The notes under the pieces: model-generated
Database searches by the model: none
Seen by the model: only the letters and a program-made list of their open reading frames with translations
What the model was told of the DNA's origin: nothing
Source: Trueperella pecoris
GTDB taxonomy: Bacteria; Actinomycetota; Actinomycetes; Actinomycetales; Actinomycetaceae
NCBI RefSeq assembly: GCF_014926385.1
Contig: NZ_CP053291.1
Span: 124,001 to 188,000 of the forward strand
Reading direction: 5' to 3'
Length of the DNA stretch: 64,000 bases
Translations under genes and position numbers: made by a program
In this document: piece by piece, positions 59,736-64,000 of the stretch
How the letters are laid out: each line of letters begins with the position of its first letter
Numbering within the stretch: the stretch's first letter is position 1

Positions 59736-61091
59736 GTGGTGGATTCTCTCTTCCTTTGGGAAATTGGAAGTCCAATTGTGTATGTCACGTGGATCGTCGT
59801 CTTCATCGCCCAGGTGGCGATCGCTGAGATTCATCGCAGGTGGAACTGGACGATTTTTGCTCTGTGGACGGTAGGCGGTGTGCTCGCGATTCCGTGGGCC
59901 ATCAAGAATGCCATCCCGATTGTGGGGTGGTTCCCATTCGGCAAGTTCGTCATTATGGTTGCTACCGCGACGATGACGGGCTTCTTGTTGTGGTATGGCA
60001 AGCGCAATCCACTTAAGGCTCACCGTTACGCAATCTGGTTCGGGGTGGCGCTCTGGCTCGGTTTGGCTTTGAACATTATGGAGGCCAACGTCCGCGACAT
60101 TACGATTTTCATGGAGGCTGATGCTTACTACGCGTGCGCAGCCGATCCGGCCTGCCTGCAGGCGATTAACGACGGCTCGGCCCGCGACATGTTGGGTGGC
60201 CTGCCCGAGGCACGGGACATCACGGCACCCCTGCACAGCCCGGAGTGGTACCAGGCACTGGCAGCGAATTTTGCGGCTGCGCATGTGGGCATCGATCCGG
60301 CCACGGGGTTCCGTACCATCGGCGGATACTGGAACATCTTGTCCGCCGTTGCGGGGCTGCTGAACATTATCACGATCACGGGTCTGGGCAAGATCATGAT
60401 CACTTCCCACGGCAAGAGGGGCGCCACAGGCAAGCACAAGGTACGCGGTCTGATCTGGGTGGACATGATCTGGCCGTGGGTCATCGCCTACGACCTGTGG
60501 AATCATGCTTTCCTCTACAACTCGTTGGCCGACTACACCTGGTACTGCACGCTGGCTCTTCTTCTGGCGTGTACGATCCCGGCCTTCACCTGGGCGCGCG
60601 GCCAGTGGATATGGTTCCGGTGCTTCACCTTAATGTTCTGGATCGCGGTGAACAATCTGCTGGCGGAGATTTTCGTTCCGCCGGGGAAGATGCACAATTT
60701 CGCCACGATGGATCCTTTCGCGAACGAAGTGTGTGCATGGGCAGCCCTTATCTCCAATGTCGCACTTTTCATCTACTGGATTTACAAGATGGTCAAGACT
60801 GGGCGGCACCCGCTCCGCGACGGCCTTTACCACGAGCACCGAGAATTCAGGCAGATCGTCATCGATAATTTTGACGACGCCGACAAGTACTTCCTCGTCG
60901 ACACGATCAAGGAAACTCCTGCACAACTCAAATTTGATCCGCAATCGCCCGTGCCTCCTGCTGACGGCTGGGTAGGCTGGATGCCCTGGTGGAGAAAGGA
61001 TAAGCGCTATCCGAAATCACGTACACCGCTTTCGGCCGATCCCTGTCTATTTGAGAAGGGAATTGTCAGCGATCCGCGTTGGGACGTTTGA
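59736..61091 (+). CDS. Trp-rich polytopic membrane protein, paralogue of the 57417 protein
   Basis: A 451-residue polytopic membrane protein with about eight TM helices and many Trp. Shares WNILSAVAGLLNIITITGL, WVIAYDLWNHAFLYNSLADYTWYCTLALLLACTIPAF, ARGQWIWFRCFTLMFW and a 3-residue-spaced ALN/EAN motif with the divergent gene, but has a longer extracytoplasmic loop (about 125-190) and a longer Trp-rich cytoplasmic tail. GTG start at 59736 or 59739. Located just before the second IS30. Confidence 0.75.
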   Translation: MVDSLFLWEIGSPIVYVTWIVVFIAQVAIAEIHRRWNWTIFALWTVGGVLAIPWAIKNAIPIVGWFPFGKFVIMVATATMTGFLLWYGKRNPLKAHRYAIWFGVALWLGLALNIMEANVRDITIFMEADAYYACAADPACLQAINDGSARDMLGGLPEARDITAPLHSPEWYQALAANFAAAHVGIDPATGFRTIGGYWNILSAVAGLLNIITITGLGKIMITSHGKRGATGKHKVRGLIWVDMIWPWVIAYDLWNHAFLYNSLADYTWYCTLALLLACTIPAFTWARGQWIWFRCFTLMFWIAVNNLLAEIFVPPGKMHNFATMDPFANEVCAWAALISNVALFIYWIYKMVKTGRHPLRDGLYHEHREFRQIVIDNFDDADKYFLVDTIKETPAQLKFDPQSPVPPADGWVGWMPWWRKDKRYPKSRTPLSADPCLFEKGIVSDPRWDV

Positions 61092-61166
61092 GTCGGGACT
61101 CTGGAGCGGGCCCGGTCAGAGACGCTGGACCCGGTCGGGCCCACCGAAACCATATTAAGATGCTTA

Positions 61167-62674
61167 GCGCTGTATTAATCTGCTGGGGAGATTCAGGGGG
61201 TCGATGCATCATTTTTTAACAACTCGGCCAGTGTCTCACGTGGGGTCATTCCGTTCAAGACAACTCGGGCTCGGTCGTTGAGTTCGTCTTGGACGAAAGC
61301 GACTTCCTCGTCGGTGATGTCAGCGAAGTTAGTTCCCTTGGGGAAGTATTCACGAATATCACGATTCAGGCGTTCATTCGACGGACGCTGCCACGGGCTA
61401 TGCGGGTCAGCGAAGTAGACCTTGATATTGGTATCGACCTTGAACTGGGCTACCTGCGCCATCTCACTACCTTGATCCCAGGTGATCGAGGAGAAGGCCT
61501 TACTGGGCAAGGTCTGAACCATCTGGGTCAGTTTCTCAATCACGGTCGGTGAATCATGGCTCACCCCAAGACGAGCGATCAGCAAAAACCGTGAAGAGCG
61601 CTCGACTAGGGTGATCAGCGCTGTGTGCTTGCCCTTACCACCACCGATAATTAAATCTCCTTCCCAGTGACCTGGCGTCAGGCGCCCATCGACCTCGTGG
61701 GGGCGCAAATCGATTGAAGCGCCCTCGACCCACGTCTTACGCCCGCGCCCGGGAGTGCCAGCAAGAGCAGAACGAGCAATACGCCGTTGACGACCCGAAC
61801 GCAGTCCTTTCTCCCGTTTAAGCTCTTGCCGTAATGCCCCACCCCCGTGAACATACAAAGCCTGATAAATCGTTTCATGAGACACACGCATCTGCCGATC
61901 ATCTCCATAATCATGACGCAAACGAACACTGATTTGCTGGGGAGAATAACGCTTATTTAACAGCTCAACCACCTTCTGACGCAGCGCCACATGGGTAGTA
62001 AGCTTGCCCGGCTTAGGACGAGAACGACGCTGATGAGCGCACTGATGAGCCCAGCGAGCATCATAAGAACCATCAGGAAAAGCACCACGATTAATCTCAC
62101 GCGTCACCGATGACGGACTACGCCCCAAACTTAAAGCGATCTGCCGAGCCGACTTACCATCAGCTAACCCCAACCCGATCGCCACGCGCTCTTCAAGCGT
62201 CATACGCCGGCCTCGACCAACCCTGCCATTACCAACCCGGTCAACACTGGCCACGACCGTGGCCCCACCAACACGGCCCCGTTGCAAAACTTCAACCATA
62301 GGCCCCAACATAGCCTGTTTCCCACGAACCCAGTTCGGACTATGACCAACCCGTTTCGCGATCTCGGCAACCGGCAAGCCCTCAGCCGTCAACTGCCACA
62401 CCCGTACCCTAGCAGCCGCACGAGCCTGCGCCGGCCCACCCTGCCCACGGACCAACACTAAACCCGCCCCACGAGCCCAGACCTGAACCGAGTGACAATT
62501 AACCTTCAACTCACGAGCAACACTTGCACACGAACGTCCAGAAGCAACCAAGGCCACCGCATGATCACGAAACGACTGCGAATAAGGCCGAATCGGCGAT
62601 CTACCAACCATTCAACACACTCCAAAAAGTAGTGCATTGACCCCTGGAACCTACCCTGCAGGTTAATACAGCGC
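61167..62674 (-). mobile_element. IS30-family insertion sequence, copy 2 (inverted)
   Basis: Same length and coding sequence as copy 1, in opposite orientation. Inverted GCGCTGTATTAA ends at 61167 and 62674. Outer TIR-like motifs again lie about 20 nt beyond: TTAAGATG at 61155 and GTTAACG at 62682. Confidence 0.88.
61193..62611 (-). CDS. IS30-family transposase
   Basis: A 472-residue transposase, the same sequence as the copy at 38541. The nested alternative-frame translations match too, implying near-identical nucleotides. DDE residues intact. Confidence 0.96.
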   Translation of the reverse strand: MVGRSPIRPYSQSFRDHAVALVASGRSCASVARELKVNCHSVQVWARGAGLVLVRGQGGPAQARAAARVRVWQLTAEGLPVAEIAKRVGHSPNWVRGKQAMLGPMVEVLQRGRVGGATVVASVDRVGNGRVGRGRRMTLEERVAIGLGLADGKSARQIALSLGRSPSSVTREINRGAFPDGSYDARWAHQCAHQRRSRPKPGKLTTHVALRQKVVELLNKRYSPQQISVRLRHDYGDDRQMRVSHETIYQALYVHGGGALRQELKREKGLRSGRQRRIARSALAGTPGRGRKTWVEGASIDLRPHEVDGRLTPGHWEGDLIIGGGKGKHTALITLVERSSRFLLIARLGVSHDSPTVIEKLTQMVQTLPSKAFSSITWDQGSEMAQVAQFKVDTNIKVYFADPHSPWQRPSNERLNRDIREYFPKGTNFADITDEEVAFVQDELNDRARVVLNGMTPRETLAELLKNDASTP

Positions 62675-62756
62675 GGAACAGGTTAACGCAGCGCGGGCAC
62701 GGGGATAGCGCTGAGGTGGACCCGGGCGCTGGAGACAGGCTTGGGAGGCAGGCTGT

Positions 62757-62816
62757 CTGAAGTGAAATGCTCCCCGGAAGAAGGAAAACCAGTCCAACTT
62801 CCGGGGAGCACTTCAG
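62757..62816. terminator. Hairpin after lutC
   Basis: GCTCCCCGGAAG (62769-62780) / CTTCCGGGGAGC (62798-62809) extended by CTGAAGT / ACTTCAG; lies 28 bp beyond the lutC stop on the minus strand. Confidence 0.65.
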
Positions 62817-62844
62817 GAGAGTCTACCCCTACGCTCAGCGCCGG

Positions 62845-63471
62845 TCAGCGCTCCACGATAATGACGCGGAGGTTGCGCGGGCCGTGCACGCCGTCCACGC
62901 GCACGAGCTCGATGTCCGATGTGGCCGACGGGCCGGCGATCCAGGTGGTCGGGCGGCCGGGGTGCTCGCCGAGCACAGCGACGGCCTCGGGCAGGGTCGC
63001 CTTGATGGCGTCGGCCTCGAGGACAACCACGTGGGTGTCGGGAACGAGCGAGATCGCGCGGCGTCCCTGGTCGGGCTCGCCGTCGAGCATGATCGTGCCG
63101 GAGTTCGCCACGGCGACGCGTGAAGCGGTGACGACGGCGTCGGTGTGATCCAACTCGGTCTTCGAAAGCGCAGGCTCATCGACGCGGACCTCGCGGCCCT
63201 CGCGACCAGCGGCTTCAACCCACGTCTTGTCCAAGCCCGCGGGGACGACAACGGAGCGTGCGTCCTCAAGGAACTCGGAGATGGCGTTGGCGATGCCATC
63301 AGGGCCGACGCGCTTGACGACGGCGGTGTAGTCGATCAGGCCCTGCTCCATCTCCGCGATCACATCGGCGCGCGAGGCATCGGTGCCGAAGCGGTATTCA
63401 CGCGGAATGTCGGGCGTGGCGATGGGGCCAGCGCTACGGATGCGGTTAAAGATCTCGTCCTTGGCGCTCAT
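62845..63471 (-). CDS. lutC: Lactate utilization protein C (LUD domain)
   Basis: A 208-residue LUD-domain protein of the LutABC lactate oxidation complex. SNGTI-type motif AVANSGTIMLDGEPDQGRRAISLVPDTHVVVL and the terminal WIAGPSATSDIELVRVDGVHGPR are characteristic. It starts in an ATGA overlap with lutB. Together with lutA (outside the window) it oxidises L-lactate to pyruvate. Confidence 0.93.
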   Translation of the reverse strand: MSAKDEIFNRIRSAGPIATPDIPREYRFGTDASRADVIAEMEQGLIDYTAVVKRVGPDGIANAISEFLEDARSVVVPAGLDKTWVEAAGREGREVRVDEPALSKTELDHTDAVVTASRVAVANSGTIMLDGEPDQGRRAISLVPDTHVVVLEADAIKATLPEAVAVLGEHPGRPTTWIAGPSATSDIELVRVDGVHGPRNLRVIIVER

Positions 63472-64000
63472 CGAGCTCCTCCTTCGTCACAGCAGCCGCC
63501 GTTATTGCCACAGCAGCCTTCCTCGTTTTCTTTCCACCAGTCGCGGAAGGATTGTGCCGGCGGTGCCGGAACGTCGCGGGCGCGGGTCCAGTCCTTCGCG
63601 ACGGGGAAGGGCAGGTAGCCGATCTTGCGATCACGGCCCGCGATGATGCGGCCGGCCTTGACGGCCTTGCCGGCGACGCTCATGCCCTTGCCGGAGCCCA
63701 TGATCTTGGTCGATGCCTTCATGGCGATATCCCAGCGATCGGGGATGCCGCCACGGTTAGCCTCGGTGTACTTGTGGCGCAGGTGCACAAGAATGTCCGG
63801 GATATTGATCTTCACCGGGCAGACGTCGTAGCAGGCGCCGCAGAGCGTGGAGGCGAAGGGCAAGGTGGAGGCCGTGTCCTTCTTGTCGGTGGCGCCGAGC
63901 AGCTGCGGGGTCAGGATGGCGCCGATGGGGCCAGGGTAGACCGAGTTGTAGGCGTGTCCGCCGGTCACGCGGTAGACCGGGCAGATGTTCATGCAGGCCG
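63468..64000 (-). CDS. lutB: Lactate utilization protein B, partial
   Basis: The C-terminal 177 codons of LutB; the gene continues past the window edge. Sees ACMNICPVYR (Fe-S ligands), GAILTPQLLG and CGACYDVCPVKINIPDIL, a second 4Fe-4S motif. The tail ends with CCGNNGGCC, a Cys-rich end. Confidence 0.92.
   Translation of the reverse strand, partial: ACMNICPVYRVTGGHAYNSVYPGPIGAILTPQLLGATDKKDTASTLPFASTLCGACYDVCPVKINIPDILVHLRHKYTEANRGGIPDRWDIAMKASTKIMGSGKGMSVAGKAVKAGRIIAGRDRKIGYLPFPVAKDWTRARDVPAPPAQSFRDWWKENEEGCCGNNGGCCDEGGAR

Noticed and set aside
58439-59806. 455-residue version of the SRPBCC gene
   Set aside because: The first 109 codons lack family features and the ATG at 59479 has a good ribosome site.
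38478-62674. Composite transposon carrying 21 kb
   Set aside because: The genes inside look like ordinary chromosomal genes of the same composition; two copies of an IS do not prove joint transfer. Only inversion potential is claimed.
1-64000. CRISPR array, rRNA or origin of replication
   Set aside because: No regularly spaced repeats, no rRNA sequence and no DnaA-box cluster were seen.

Overview
The window is high-GC actinobacterial DNA. Signs are a MoeA/5-formyltetrahydrofolate cyclo-ligase cluster, DUF3027 beside a cold-shock protein, leaderless promoters, a DtxR-type regulator and PTS sugar uptake. The gene mix suggests the family Actinomycetaceae (a Trueperella-like organism), but I cannot fix the genus from sequence alone.

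Layout. 0-11 kb is housekeeping: a TPM-domain envelope protein, cold-shock protein/DUF3027, mannose-6-phosphate isomerase, a purine permease, SerC, a DtxR-family repressor, an NlpC/P60 cell-wall hydrolase, a tandem universal stress protein and tRNA-Arg(CCU). 11.3-21.1 kb holds a giant helicase-like protein whose nucleotide-binding motifs look lost, a coupled small protein, a SAF-domain protein, 5-FCL, a MoeA-like protein followed by a three-TM membrane protein (possible Glp/GlpR cell-division pair) and an alpha/beta-hydrolase lacking its catalytic residues. tRNA-Ala(CGC) at 21.2 kb marks the start of a more AT-rich accessory stretch (to about 26.7 kb) with a toxin-antitoxin pair whose toxin carries an amber stop, a siderophore-interacting protein and an HTH + ClpN-SRPBCC pair. 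26.8-30.4 kb is an iron-siderophore ABC operon behind a DtxR-like dyad. 30.5-34.4 kb is a GntR-controlled module of a double-hydrolase fusion and an MFS sugar porter. 34.6-36 kb is a small graveyard: a Fer4_19 gene with an amber stop and a decayed pyruvate oxidase. 36-38.3 kb is a Zur-type locus: a CobW-like pseudo-GTPase diverging from cysteine-poor ribosomal proteins L28, L33, S14, L31 and L36.

Two apparently identical IS30-family elements in opposite orientation (38.5-40.0 and 61.2-62.7 kb) bracket about 21 kb. Between them lie an ACT/UPF0210 pair, a YhgE-type exporter with a degenerate ATPase, a DUF4862 protein, and two PTS loci. The first PTS locus has a BglG-type antiterminator RNA site and terminator, a IIBCA permease, an antiterminator fused in frame to HPr, and Enzyme I. 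The second has another antiterminator RNA site, a stand-alone antiterminator, a NagE-like IICB, IIA and HPr. The interval ends in an undescribed-looking divergent locus of two paralogous Trp-rich membrane proteins and a membrane-anchored SRPBCC protein. The window closes with lutC and partial lutB (lactate oxidation).

The most unusual items are the antiterminator-HPr fusion, the membrane-protein/SRPBCC locus, the double-hydrolase fusion, the HTH/ClpN-SRPBCC pair and a recurring theme of proteins that keep a fold but have lost active-site motifs. All family names come from reading the sequence; no database search was run.
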